A stretch of 64,000 nucleotides of DNA from Apteryx mantelli (Eukaryota; Chordata; Aves; Apterygiformes; Apterygidae). The notes beneath the pieces are model-generated. The model did no database searches and had not been told where the DNA came from. It saw nothing but the letters and a program-made list of their open reading frames with translations. The translations under genes were made by a program, and so were the position numbers. Shown here piece by piece: positions 1 to 11,060 of this stretch. Location: contig NW_027118693.1 in NCBI RefSeq assembly GCF_036417845.1, positions 5,218,001 through 5,282,000 on the forward strand, written 5' to 3'. Position 1 is the first letter of the stretch. Each line of letters starts with the position of its first letter.

Positions 1-171
1 GGAGGCCATAAAGTGGACACAAACACAGTCAGAGAAGGGCCAAAGTCCGTGTTTTCTCTGACAGAAACTTCCTCCACGATTCTTTTATACAAGAACAAAA
101 GAAAGAAATGAATCCTCTTTCTTGTAGGTTGCCTTGCTGGCAAAAGAGGAATGAGGGACCTGCGGTGATTC

Positions 172-1127
172 ATGGAGAAAGGGGAATGGGACAACCGCAC
201 ATCACCAGTAGAGTTTCTCCTGTTGGGAGAGTGTCCCCTCACTCCAGACACCACTCTTCCTCCTCTTGCTTATGATCTACTTGGTCATCGTGTCTGGGAA
301 CATCCTCATTGTTGTGCTCGTGGTGGCAGACCAGCATCTGCACGCTCCCATGTACTTACTTCTTCCTGGGCAATCTGTCCTCCTTGGAGACTTGCTACAG
401 CTCCACCATCCTGCCCCGGCTGCTGGCCAGCTTCCTGGCTGGGGACAGGACCATCTCTGCTCATGACTATATGGCTCAGCTCTATTTCTTTGGTTCTTTT
501 GCAGCTACTGAGTGTTTCCTGCTCACGGCCATGGCCTGCAATCGGTACTTGGCCATATGCCAGCCCCTGCTCTATGCAAGTCTCATGACCTGGAAGGTCT
601 CTCTACGGCTGGCAGCAGCATCGTGGCTACTGGGATTCCTTCTCACTACAGTAGCCACTTTTTTCTTATCCCGCTTAAGGTTCTGTGGCCCCAAGGCAAT
701 GGACCACTTCTTCTGTGATTTTATCCCTTTGCTGGAGCTTACCTGCAGTGACACCAGTGTTGTCAAACTACTAGGTTTCACACTGTCTCTCTTGGATGTA
801 GTCTCCCCCTTCCTATTCACACTGGCATCCTATGTGTGCATCAGAGCTGCTATCCTGAAGATCCCATCTAGTGTGGGCAGGCAGAAGGCCTTCTCCACCT
901 GCTCCTCTCACCTCACCGTTGTCACGGTTTTCTATGGCACCCTCACCGTTGTCTACCTGATAGCCAGAACAGCCCCTCTGAGGCAGCTCAACAAAGTCTT
1001 CTCCTTTTTCTACACCGTCCTCACGCCCCTGCTCAACCCTCTCATCTACAGCTTGCGGAACAGGGAGGTCAGGGAGGCCCTCAGAAAAGTGGTCAGGAAT
1101 GCTCTGGCTTGTACCCAGAGCTCATAG
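172..1127 (+). pseudogene. Olfactory receptor pseudogene (class II, OR6/10/11-like), two frameshifts
   Basis: This is a seven-transmembrane odorant receptor coding exon that no longer reads in one frame. It begins with ATG at 172 followed by an N-glycosylation site (NRT) and the usual EFLLLG start. The frame changes before about 262, after which [11 protein letters not shown] and HAPMY follow, and again at about 355, after which [31 protein letters not shown] and LNPLIYSLRN are read to a stop at 1127. The second break looks like a 4-bp duplication (ACTT) in the TM2 codons. The DRY box is altered to CNRY. A splice-acceptor-like stretch ends at about 127, as expected for an olfactory receptor with an upstream non-coding exon. 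The helix and loop motifs are seen directly; the OR6/10/11 grouping is from general resemblance and is less sure than the family call. Confidence 0.9.
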
Positions 1128-1702
1128 CAGTTTTGCACTCCTCTGTACAACACACTGCTGGTTCTGCAAAGTAGTAAAGTCAGTATGGGAAATAGTAGGC
1201 TGCACATTAGGTAACCCCTGAGAGGAACACAGCAATGAGAATATTGGTGGAAAGCAGAAGGGAAGAGAGGATATTAAATCGATTAAATTGCATGGTTTAG
1301 AAGGGAAGGGAAATAATGTCCCATTCTTGTTGCTTCCTTGACAGACAATAAAGTGGTGTTGCTGTGCATGGGAAATTTTACAATGTTGTCTTTTTTTCTT
1401 TTTTCTTTCTTCCTCCTGTGTTGAGAGGGAATTCATCTGGGGTGAAATGTGAGCGGACAGGGAGGGAGATGGGGAGTGGCAGTACTTTCCTGACTGCAGG
1501 TTCCTTGGATGAGAGCCATTCCCTTCTGCTGTGACCACTTCCAGGGTAGAGGTTGGTGCCTCAGCCCGTAGCTCTCATTACACTACTGTCCAACGGAAAT
1601 GCATATACTGCCCAAACACATGTTGGTGTCTCCTGTCATTTGTGACGGCCTTGAGTCTCCCAGACATTTGTGGGTTCCTGGCAGATAGCGAGGGGAAATA
1701 GT
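1128..1702. other. Spacer downstream of receptor pseudogene
   Basis: No gene is visible. A pyrimidine-rich stretch lies at about 1,386-1,415. The sequence is presumably the 3' flank of the receptor pseudogene. Confidence 0.5.
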
Positions 1703-2178
1703 TGTTAAAGAATATTGCACTGAAGCTGTCTAGAGCTGATCGCTTAGCATAACTTGCTTAGCATTAGTAGCTGAATTTGCTGAAGTCTTAGGCCGCAAAC
1801 TGTGAACTTTCTCCTAGATATTACCTAGTTATGGGAAAGAGGGCCCCAGAGCTGGTTCAAGGCGGGAAGATAAAGAAGTTAAAACCAAGAGCAGAAGCTG
1901 CAACCTTGAAAATAGGATAAAAAGCAGCCTGCCTAGAGACAATGAAGGAACCCAATGAAGAAGGGGAAGACCCCAGGTCTAAATATTAATATTGGTCCAA
2001 ACTATCACATGAGGGTGGGAATTTAGATTGTAAGGGTATAATTGCCCAGGGATTTCTTTGTTCGGGGTCTCTCTTCAGAGACACCCAGCTCAAGCTGTAA
2101 TTACTGTACGTGCATCATTAAAACTTGTTTTGCTCCATTCTGACTTTGAACTTTTGCCTCAGCGGGAACCTAGGGTCA
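1703..2178 (+). mobile_element. Solo LTR, diverged relative of the ERV-B LTR
   Basis: The stretch starts TGTTAAAG and carries a block (about 1,738-1,795) nearly matching the U3 of the ERV-B LTR: CTTAGCATAACTTGCTTAGC, then TAGCTGAATTTGCTGAAG and TTAGGC. An AT-rich promoter-like zone follows. The right end is uncertain and is placed near GGGTCA at 2,178. No internal viral sequence is attached, so it reads as a solo LTR left by LTR-LTR recombination. It is much more diverged than the two ERV-B LTRs and is therefore an older member of that group. Confidence 0.65.
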
Positions 2179-2189
2179 GACCCTGTTAT

Positions 2190-2324
2190 AGTGGCCAGCG
2201 AGCCTAACTGTCCATAACACCAGGCATATGGCTGCAGTTTGTGGTTGCGAGGTCACTTGGGCCACAGGGCCTGATAGGCCAGTGCTGGTGATGTGGCAGC
2301 AGTTTGTGGTTGTGAGGTCACTCG
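2190..2324 (-). repeat. Two satellite monomers in reverse orientation
   Basis: The reverse complement of this segment reads GTGACCTCACAACCACAAAC and CAGCACTGGCCTATCAGG. These are the core words of the 65-bp satellite that fills 7.7-11.0 kb on the plus strand. About two diverged monomers are present, facing the opposite way from the main array. They abut the end of the minus-strand provirus at 2,325. Confidence 0.85.
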
Positions 2325-2831
2325 TGTTAAAATCATCTTTTTTCTTTTGTGCGTTCACGGGCAGCGGTAATGAGCAGCAGGAGTCAGATTTCTAAATTTT
2401 AAAGTTTTACTGCTAGCAATAAGGTGCCTCTTAGAGCAGAAGAAGGGACCCAAGCAGCTTTCTGTTACCACTTTTAAGCAGTAGTAAGTTGTTACATATT
2501 CAACACTTTAGTTTACATAACTAACCAGATCTAGCCACGATTCTCAGTTCTACCAATCCCCTTGCCATGATACAGTAAGAAGTAGTTCCATTCCAGCCTT
2601 ATTTGATCCATCTTATAATTATTCATTTGCTAATTTACACCTCCTTTGGTGTTACCTTTGAAGAACTTTTTGTGCTGCTGGCTGGGTTAAACTGGCTTCT
2701 TCGCAGTTCTTCAACTTTGTACGAAAAACAGGGCTAAGGCAAGGTCAGAGAAGATGTTCTGCTTGCAGGGCGCTGTGACCTTGCATGTTCTTTCTCTGCA
2801 AAACTAGAGTATAGTGGAAATTTTCTTAACA
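2325..2831 (-). repeat. ERV-C 3' LTR
   Basis: On the minus strand it starts TGTTAAGAAAAT and ends TTTTAACA, giving inverted termini TGTTAA/TTAACA. A purine-rich tract lies directly upstream at 2,832-2,845. A homologous piece with ATGAGCAGCAGGAGTC and GCAATAAG recurs at about 7,390-7,460, which is the remnant of the other LTR. Confidence 0.8.
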
Positions 2832-2845
2832 TTCCCTCCTTTTAT
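2832..2845 (-). other. ERV-C polypurine tract
   Basis: The minus strand reads AAAAGGAGGGAA immediately before the LTR start. This is the expected primer site for plus-strand DNA synthesis. Confidence 0.7.
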
Positions 2846-2886
2846 TTCATGCATGCCTGCTTCCAATGTTATGCTGGTCTATACTT

Positions 2887-3255
2887 TTATCCCCTTACAC
2901 ATGAGAGGCGTATTTGACCCATGCATGAGATACAACAGAAAAGCACAGTTCCTACTGCCAGAATTAACATTAAAATTATTAAAACACATCTGGTCCACCC
3001 TCCCAGATCTGGTAGCCATGACCACAACCACGACCACTCTGCTGCTAGGCTATTGGACAGGGACTGCTCTTTGGCTATCTGATGGAAGGTACGAACATGT
3101 CGTTGAATGACATTTACATCATATTCAGTTTGTTTTGATTTGTTTGCATAAAAACAACAGGCGGTGTTTACCAGCATACACACTCCTCCCTGTGTGGCCA
3201 ACAGGTAAACTAAAGCCCATCGATTTTGGATGGCTAATTGAGAGAGAGAGCTCAC
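2887..3255 (-). pseudogene. ERV-C env, transmembrane subunit remnant
   Basis: The open stretch of 122 codons holds the C-terminal part of a gamma-type envelope transmembrane protein. It has an immunosuppressive-domain-like segment beginning near IQNRWALVYLLATQGG, followed by a CX6CC motif (CMLVNTACC) that would bond to the surface subunit. A membrane anchor of about 25 hydrophobic residues (CVLIILMLILAVGTVLFCC) follows. The fusion peptide region is missing, so only the distal half of the subunit remains. Confidence 0.85.
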
Positions 3256-3273
3256 TTCCTATTTGTAGATTTT

Positions 3274-3579
3274 TTAAGGCATGTTGACATGCCATGGAGC
3301 TTTATCATAGGAATGTGCCTTAAAGGGTTGCTGCCAAAAATCTGGCACCCTAGGGTGTAAATATGTCAAACTGGACTGATAGCAGCCCAAAGCAGAAACA
3401 GGCTCTGCTAGACAACCAAAATTGGTGTCCAGGGATTGAGGCTGGTATAGGCAGTACCAACATTCTGACACATTCCCTACTTGTGAGACCTTAGTCATAA
3501 ATTGTACAGTGCGATTATTTTCCCAGCCTAGGGTTAAACTTGTAATAGCTATAAAAGACAGAAATGACCCAGAAATCAC
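3274..3579 (-). pseudogene. ERV-C env, N-terminal surface piece
   Basis: A 101-codon minus-strand frame starts with a signal-peptide-like hydrophobic stretch (FLSFIAITSLTLGW). It continues with a CWYC motif typical of the start of gamma-type surface subunits and N-glycosylation sites (NRT, NVS). The rest of the surface subunit is absent: the next recognisable env sequence is already the transmembrane subunit. The function call rests on the CWxC motif, the signal peptide and position. Confidence 0.65.
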
Positions 3580-3883
3580 ATTTAAACACAGAGCACAAAA
3601 TAATTACAGAGTGTGACAAATCTATACAGTTTTCCTTGAAGAGGTTTTCCTGCTGTTGCACAGGCGTTCTCTCTTCTGCAGCAGATGCTCAAGAAACTGG
3701 AATGGCCTCTGAGGAGGTCGCAGTGCTGGGGGTCGCCTTTACTTGGGAGTGATGAATCCAGGTTTCTTTACCTGCAACCTTAAGAGCAGAATAAGGGCAC
3801 AATAACACCTGTACAGGGCCCTCCCAGTTTGGTTGTAACATGGTTTTGGCTTTATGAGTTTTTACAATACCATAATCTCCCAG

Positions 3884-4512
3884 TCAGTATGGATGGAGGT
3901 AATCTCCTAAAGGCAGAGGTTGGGTAATTACAGCTGTATATCTCTTATTCTTGAAACTATTCTGCAGACACATAACGTATTGGGTAACAGCTTCATCTCC
4001 TGCCAAAAGGCAGGTATGTGCTGGCACAAAAGTTCCTGGCATCCTACCTGGTCTGCCAAACAAAATTTCAAAGGGGTCAACCCATGGCTTGGGCCCAGGC
4101 ATCGCCTTAATTCCCGTAACGCTAATGGCAATGCTTCTGTCCCCTTCCACTGAGTCTCCCTGCAAATTTTGGCTAACTTCATTTTTAGTATACTATTCAT
4201 CCTTTCTACCTGCCCTGAGGATTGAGGATGATAAGGTGTACATAGTCTTCTCTGAATTTCCAGTGTTTCATATATTGCTTTTAGTATTTCAGCAGTAAAA
4301 TGAGCTCCTTTATCAGAATCTATTTTCTCCAGTACCCCAACGTGTGGTATGATACCTTTCAGTAAGGCTTCTACTACCGCTTGGGCTGTAGCCTTCCTGA
4401 CTGGGAATGCTTCCACCCAACGGGATAATTGTTCAACTATGACTAACAGATGTTTCTGTCCTTCTTTCAGGGTCATGTCTGCAAAATCTGTTTGTAATTT
4501 TTGAAACGGCAT
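3884..4512 (-). pseudogene. ERV-C integrase catalytic core
   Basis: The minus-strand frame carries the retroviral integrase core. The first Asp is in LQTDFADM, the second in IDSDKGAHF, and the Glu in SSGQVERMN, so the D,D(35)E triad is still readable. The frame ends in a shifted C-terminal domain, where a second frame (3,884-4,165) takes over with the LFGRPGRMPGT-like segment. It lies directly downstream of the RNase H and zinc-binding part. Confidence 0.85.
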
Positions 4513-4518
4513 CCAAGC

Positions 4519-5243
4519 CTAACGACGCCCTCCTTTTATTTTAGCTTCTATCTTTGATTTAGTGTTGTATTCCATGCATACTAAACACTTTTTCGTTATT
4601 TGTAAAATTGTTTGAGTCAAACCTGGTGCTGCCCATGACTGGGAAATGTAGTTATCTAAATACAACATCCCCCCATGCATCTGTCCATGGAGTTCTCTTA
4701 CTAGTGTTGTCAACATGATCTTAGGGAGCAACGGTTTTCCCTGCAAAAAACATATCCCCTTTTTTTGTTCTGCTCCCAAACGCTTCCATCCTTCTACCTC
4801 TTCCTTAGGTGTTGCTTGGTGTTCTTCCTCCAGTTCTTTTATAGTTTCAGTCATTACCATTTCTTCTCGTGGCCCGAGTTTGGTAGGCAGTGGTTGTAGG
4901 GCAGCTGCTTTTGCTGTGGCATCAGCAAGGTTATTTCCCTTAGTTATATCCAAGTGTCTCGTTGGTGAGCCCTCTGATACAGGATTACTAACTGCAGAGA
5001 TTTTTCCAAAGCCCTTAATAACTCTACAATCTGATCTTGGAGGGCTACTTGATGTCCTGCCACGGTCAAAACCCCTTTTTCTCTCCAAATTATTCCCATT
5101 GCAAATATCACTCCCAAAGCGTATTTGGAGTCCGTATAGATATTAGCAGTCTTACTCATGGCTATAATACATGCTCGGGTTAAGGCTATCAATTCCGCCA
5201 CCTGAGCCCCAAAATGTCCTGGAAGGGATCCCGCTTCCAGCAC
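4519..5243 (-). pseudogene. ERV-C RNase H C-terminus and integrase zinc domain
   Basis: Two overlapping minus-strand frames cover this part of pol. The upstream one shows the RNase H segment with YTDSKYALGVIF. The other shows HGQMHGG and CLVCMEYN, the His-His-Cys-Cys zinc domain of integrase. A frameshift near 4,990-5,090 separates the two. Confidence 0.75.
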
Positions 5244-5646
5244 TATATATACATTGCATAGTTACTGCATACCCAGCAACCCTTCGACCCTTTTCATAGC
5301 ATGATGATCCATCACAGAACAATATTAAATCCGGATTGTGCAAGGGCTCTTCTTCCACAGTAGGCAGAACAGTCAGCCTCAAATCTATTGTTTCCAAGCA
5401 ATTGTGAAATAATTTTTCCTTAGCTTGCAGTATTTCTGGTAACAGAGTAGCTATGTTTAGCGTATCACACTGTTCTAACATTACATTTGGTTCAGTGAGC
5501 AAAACTAGCTCATACTGATAAGCTATCGCATGCCAGCGCCGGGCAGTTTTGTGAACTAGCACACTGCTTGTGATTCGCTTTCGTTCATTCAGATATAACA
5601 CAAAGGGCTTACCAGAGTCCGGTAAAGCTAGAGCGGGAGCTTCCAT
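5152..5646 (-). pseudogene. ERV-C RNase H N-terminal part and RT connection
   Basis: The minus-strand frame contains LILFCDGSSCYEKGRRVAGY, the first catalytic-Asp block of RNase H, preceded by an RT connection-type segment. Sequence from about 5,650 to 5,990 is also pol-derived but has lost a usable frame. Confidence 0.75.
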
Positions 5647-5993
5647 AACTTCCTGCTTTAACTCTTAAATGCTTTTTCCACCTCTGGAGTCCACACCATT
5701 AAATCTGGTTCACTATCCTTAGTTAACTGTGTTAATACCTTTGCTTTTTCACCAAATCCGGGTATCCAATACCTATTAAATCCTATTGCACCTAAAAAGG
5801 CCCTAACCTGCCTTTTCATCTGAAGGACTAGTATTTCCTGGCTTGCTTCTATTCACTCCAATGAGATCAATTTCTCTCCTGACCGAATTATCATTCCCAA
5901 ATAATTAACTTGTTGCTGGCACAACTGCCTTTTGGCAAGGGAGACTTTATGCACCTTTTCCGCTGGGGCACACAACAGTGTTTTACTATCTGG

Positions 5994-6473
5994 CTAACAA
6001 ACATCACAATCAGTACTCACAATCAACAAATCATCTATATATTGTATCAGTTTAGGGATGGTTTTTGACAGCATAATCGTTTGTAAATCTCTTTTCAATA
6101 TTCTCGAAAACAGTGTGGAAGAATCCATGAATCCTTGTGGCAGACTGATCCATGCACACTGCTGTGCTTTCCAAGTAAAGGCAAAGAGGAACTGTGACTC
6201 TTCATGGACTGGTATAGTAAAGAAAGCTGCCGTTAGATCCACAACAGTAAAACAGTTTGCATCTGAGGGAATTTCCGTAAGGACTTGGATCAGATCAGGG
6301 ACCACAGGGTGTGGTAGATCCACTATTTTATTAATTGCTTGCAAATCTTGTACAAAGCGGTATACCAGTTCCCCATTTGGGTCCAGTTTTGGTTTCTTCA
6401 CAGGCAATACAGGGGTATTACAAGGGGAAGTACATTGTACTATAATTCCATTCTTAATCAAATCAGCAATCAC
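5994..6473 (-). pseudogene. ERV-C reverse transcriptase fingers and palm
   Basis: The 159-codon minus-strand frame shows, in order, the NTPVLPVKKP block, the YRFVQDLQAINKIV block, FTVVDLTAAFFTIPVHEES with the first catalytic Asp, LPQGFMDSSTLF, and the YIDD active-site box. These are gamma-type RT signatures. The thumb is beyond the frame break at the low-coordinate end. Confidence 0.9.
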
Positions 6474-6561
6474 AGGCTCAAATCCCTGTTCAGCCTCCCA
6501 GGAAAGGCGGGTGCTGTTTTACACCCATTCCTGCTCTTCTGGTCCCTCTTCCTCTTTGACC

Positions 6562-7411
6562 TCATCCACTCACATTTATTCCCTTTCCTTTCATCTTTGG
6601 AATTCCTCCCAGCGCTGCTGCCAACATACTCACTTCCTCCCGCTTTCGCCTTTCCTTCTCCTTCCTTTCTTTTGCTGATCTTCCATCATATATGAAAGTT
6701 GCTAACGATAGTATCGTCTGTAAATTCTCTCCCCGCCACCCGGGAGCATGTTTTCTGAAATACTCGTGGATATCTGGTGCTGCTTGCTGGACCAATACGC
6801 TCGCTGCCAGCTTTTCATTAACATTTTCCACAGACATCCCTCCATAGCATAAGAGCATAGTTTGCTGCAAGCAGACTGTTTCAAAAATTGAGTGTTCCTC
6901 AGACTTTTGCTAACGCTAGTACCTTTTCTGAGATAACACCCATTTGCCCGGCAGTTCTTATAGCTAAAACCAGATTTTGGCATGCCATTTCACATGCTGC
7001 CCAATCATTTGCATTATTATAATCCCAATTCAGATCTACTCGTCAACGTTGTCGGTTTCTATCTCAGTCTGCCAATTGCCTATCCTTTTCCCAATATCCG
7101 TTCTCTATCCCCTGGCTAAAATATCTGTTGTAACAATACTTGAACACCCCCCTAACAAAGGTAATGTCCCTTTACTATTGCAGAAAAAGGTCGAGCTGCC
7201 TTCTCTGGGTCCTCCCACACCCAGGGCATTTGCTGTGCCCATTGAAGTAGACCTCCGGGAGCCCGCAGCCGATAAACATAGGCATGCAAGACCAGTGCCA
7301 GTGCTCACCAGATGGGAACCTCGCTGTGTTCTGTCTGGGGAGCCAAACAGATAAAATAATCTGTTCTGTTTTGTTTGCTCTTGGGTACTGGTAATGAGCA
7401 GCAGGAGTCAT
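6562..7411 (-). pseudogene. ERV-C gag remnants
   Basis: Several short minus-strand frames remain. One (6,562-6,870) carries ENVNEKLAASVLVQQAAPDI and a highly charged run KERKEKERRKREE, typical of the capsid-nucleocapsid boundary of gamma-type gag. Pieces at 6,702-6,983 and 7,105-7,411 are in other frames. The zinc knuckle is not found. Assignment is by position and by the charged tract, so it is moderate. Confidence 0.6.
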
Positions 7412-7470
7412 ATTTCTAAGTTTTTAAGTATTATTGCTGGCAATAAGATCCTTCTTGTGCTCTCAGCCAG
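7345..7470 (-). repeat. ERV-C truncated 5' LTR
   Basis: ATGAGCAGCAGGAGTC, ATTTCTAAG and GCAATAAG match the complete LTR at 2,325-2,831 in the same order. Similarity stops at about 7,460-7,470, where satellite-like sequence begins, so most of U3 is missing. I could not identify a convincing tRNA primer site beside it. Confidence 0.65.
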
Positions 7471-7474
7471 GTAC

Positions 7475-10400
7475 TGAGCAAAAGTGATTTCCAACGAAGC
7501 TGTAAAACCTTCTGCCTGCTACGGGCCTATCAGACGCGGAGGCAAAAGTGAACTCACATCTGCATGGAAACCATGTGCTTCCTGCTGGCCTATTAGGTAC
7601 AGGGGCACAATGACCTCAAATCGACAAAGAGGACACATGAACATACTGTGGGACTAAGTGGTGCTGAGGCAGAAGTAAACTGACAGGTAAATCCAGCAAC
7701 AACGTGACCAGCACTGGCCTATCAGGAACTGAGGCAAAAGTGACCTCACAACCACAAACACCAGCCATGTGCTTAGGACTGGCCTATCAGGCACTCAGCC
7801 ACAAGTGACATCACAACCACAAACTGCACACACGTGACCAGCACTGGCCTATCAGGCACTGAGACACAAGGGACATCACAAACACAAACTGCAAACACAT
7901 CATCAGCATTGGCCTATCAGGCACTGAGCCACAAGGAACATCACAACCACAAACTGAAGCCATGTGACCAGCACTGGCCTATCAGGCACTGAGGCAAAAG
8001 TGACCTCACAACCACAAACTACCGCCACATCACCAGCACTGGCCTATCAGGAACTGAGCCACAAGTGACATCACAAACACAAACTGCACTCACATCACCA
8101 GCACTGGCCTATCAGGCACTGAGCCACAAGTGACCTCACAACCACAATCTCCAGCCACATCACCAGCACTGGCCTATCAGGCACTCAGCCACAAGTGACA
8201 TCACAAACACAAACTGCACCCACAGCACCACCACTGGCCTATCAGGCACTGAGCCACAAGTGACATCACAACCACAAACTGCACCCACGTGACCAGCACT
8301 GGCCTATCAGGCACTGAGACACAACTGACCTCACAACCACAAACTGCAGCCATGTGACCAAAACTGGCCTATCAGGCACTGAGCCACAAGTGACATCACA
8401 ACCACAAACCCCACCCACAGGACCAGCACTGGCCTATCAGGCACTCAGCCACAAGTGACCTCACAACCACAAACTGCAGCCATGTGACCAAAACTGGCCT
8501 ATCAGGCACTGAGCCACAAGTGACATCACAACCACAAACTGCACCCACATCACCAGCACTGGCCTATCAGCCACTGAGCCACAACTGACCTCACAACCAC
8601 AAACTGCACACACAGGACCAGCACTGGCCTATCAGGCACTGAGCCACAAGTGACATCACAAACACAAACTACAGCCACTTGACTAATACTGGCCTATCAG
8701 ACACTGAGCCACAAGTGACATCACAACCACAAACTGCACCCACATCACCAGCACTGGCCTATCAGGCACTCAGCCACAAGTGACATCACAAACACAAACT
8801 GCAGCCATGTGACCAAAACTGGCCTATCAGGCACTCAGCCACAAGTGACGTCACAGCCACAAAGGGCAACCACAATACGAGCACTGGCCTATCAGGCACT
8901 CAGCCACAAGTGACATCACAACCACAAACCCCACCCACAGGACCAGCACTGACCTATCAGGCACTCAGCCATAAGTGACCTCACAACCACAAACTGCACC
9001 CACAGCACCAGCACTGGCCTATCAGCCACTGAGCCACAAGTGACATCACAACCACAGACTGCACCCACAGCACCAGCACTGGCCTATCAGGCACTCAGCC
9101 ACAAGTGACATCACAAACACAAACTGCACCCACAGCACCAGCACTGGCCTATCAGGCACTCAGCCACAAGTGACATCACAACCACAAACTCCACCCACAT
9201 CACCAGCACTGGCCTATCAGGCACTGAGCCACAAGGGACATCACAACCACAAACTGCACCCACAGCACCAGCACTGGCCTATCAGGCACTGAGCCACAAG
9301 TGACCTCACAACCACAAACTGCACCCACACCACCAGCACTGGTCTCTCAGGCACTGAGCCACAAGTGACATCACAACCACAGACTGCACCCACAGCACCA
9401 GCACTGGCCTATCAGGCACTCAGCCACAAGTGACATCACAATCACAAACTCCACCCACATCACCAGCACTGGCCTATCAGCCACTGAGCCACAACTGACC
9501 TCACAAGCACAAACCCCACCCACAGGACCAGCACTGGACTATCAGGCACTCAGCCACAAGAGACCTCACAATCACAAACTGCACCCACAGGACCAGCACT
9601 GGCCTATCAGGCACTCAGCCACAAGTGATATCCCAAACACAAACTGCACCCACATCACCAGCACTGGCCTCTCAGGCACTGAGCCACAATTGACCTCACA
9701 ACCACAAACTGCACCCACATTACCAGCGCTGCCCTATCAGGCACTCAGCCACAAGTGACATCACAACCAGAAACTCCACCCACATCACCAGAACTGGCCT
9801 ATCAGGCACTGAGCCACAAGTGACATCAAAACCAAAGACTGCACTCACAGAATCAGCACTAGCCTATCAGGCACTGAGCCACAAATGACATCACAACTAC
9901 AAAATGCACCCACACCACCAGCACTGGCCTATCAGGCACTGAGCCACAAGTGACATCACAACCACAAACTGCACCCACAGCACCAGCACTGGCCTATCAG
10001 GCACTGAGCCACAACTGACCTCACAACCACAAACCCCACCCACAGCACCAGCACTGGCCTATCAGGCACTCAGCCACAACTGACCTCACAACCACAAACT
10101 GCAGCCACAGGACCAGCACTGGCCTATAAAGTCACTGAGCCACAAGTGACATCACAACTACAAACTGCACGCACATCAACAGCACTGGCCTTTCAGGCAC
10201 TCAGCCACAAGTGACATCACAACCACAAACTCCACCCACATCACCAGCACTGGCCTATCAGGCAGAGAGCCACAAGTGACATCACAAACACAAACTGCAC
10301 CCACACCACCAGCACTGGTCTCTCAGGCACTGAGCCACAAGTGACATCACAACCACAGACTGCACCCACAGCACCAGCACTGGCCTATCAGGCACTCAGC

Positions 10401-11060
10401 CACAACTGACCTCACAACCACAAACTGCAGCCACACCACCAGCACTGGCCTATATGGCACTGAGCCACAAGTGACATCACAAACACAAACTGCACCCACA
10501 CCACCAGCACTGGCCTATCAGGCACTGAGCCACAAGTGACATCACAAACAAAAACTGCACCCACAGCACCAGCACTGGACTATCAGGCACTCAGCCACAA
10601 GTGACATCACAATCACAAACTGCACCCACAGCACCAGCACTGGCCTATAAAGTCACTGAGCCACAAGTGACATGACAACCACAAACTGCACCCACACCAC
10701 CAGCACTGGCCTATCAGGCACTCAGCCACAAGTGACATCACAACCACAAACTGCACCCACAGCACTAGCACTGGCCTATCAGGCAGAGAGCCACAAGTGA
10801 CATCACAACCAAAAACTGCACCCAGAGGACCAGCACTGGCCTATCAGGCACAGAGCCACAAGTGACATCACAATCACAAACTGCACCCTCAGGACCAGCA
10901 CTGGCCTATCAGGCAGAGAGCCACAAGTGACATCACAACCAAAAACTGCACCCAGAGGACCAGCACTGGCCTATCAGGCACAGAGCCACAAGTGACATCA
11001 CAACCACAAACCCCACCCACAGCACCAGCACTGGCCTATCAGGCACTCAACAGAAGTGAC
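7475..11060 (+). repeat. 65-bp tandem satellite array, about 51 monomers
   Basis: The word GGCCTATCAG (or a close variant) recurs every 65 bases from 7,716 to 11,033, so the core holds about 51 units. A typical monomer reads, in parts, GCACTGGCCTATCAGGCACT, GAGCCACAAGTGACATCACA and ACCACAAACTGCACCCACAT. Monomers in the middle are very alike. Those at 7,475-7,715 and after 11,040 are diverged, as expected for homogenisation by unequal exchange. Pairs of monomers repeat as 130-bp dimers (for example near 8,340-8,520 and 10,784-11,000). The period is not a multiple of three, so no long reading frame exists. Confidence 0.97.

Larger units (their letters stand above)
2325..7470 (-). mobile_element. 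ERV-C: old gamma-type provirus, degenerate
   Basis: This is a class I (gamma/epsilon-like) endogenous retrovirus on the minus strand. The order from high to low coordinates is a truncated 5' LTR (about 7,345-7,470), gag remnants, reverse transcriptase, RNase H, integrase, a short env surface piece, env transmembrane subunit, polypurine tract and a complete 3' LTR. The nucleocapsid and protease are not seen between gag and reverse transcriptase, so an internal deletion is likely. Frames are broken by stops and shifts throughout. The two LTR copies can be aligned only over about 75-100 bases and differ clearly, which supports great age compared with ERV-A and ERV-B. Confidence 0.9.

Noticed and set aside
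7300..7345. Primer binding site for ERV-C
   Set aside because: TGGCTCCCCAGACAG on the minus strand is near the expected place, but I cannot match it with confidence to a tRNA 3' end.
7475..11060. CRISPR-like regular repeats
   Set aside because: The whole 65-bp unit is repeated, including the supposed spacers, and the context is vertebrate; it is a tandem satellite.
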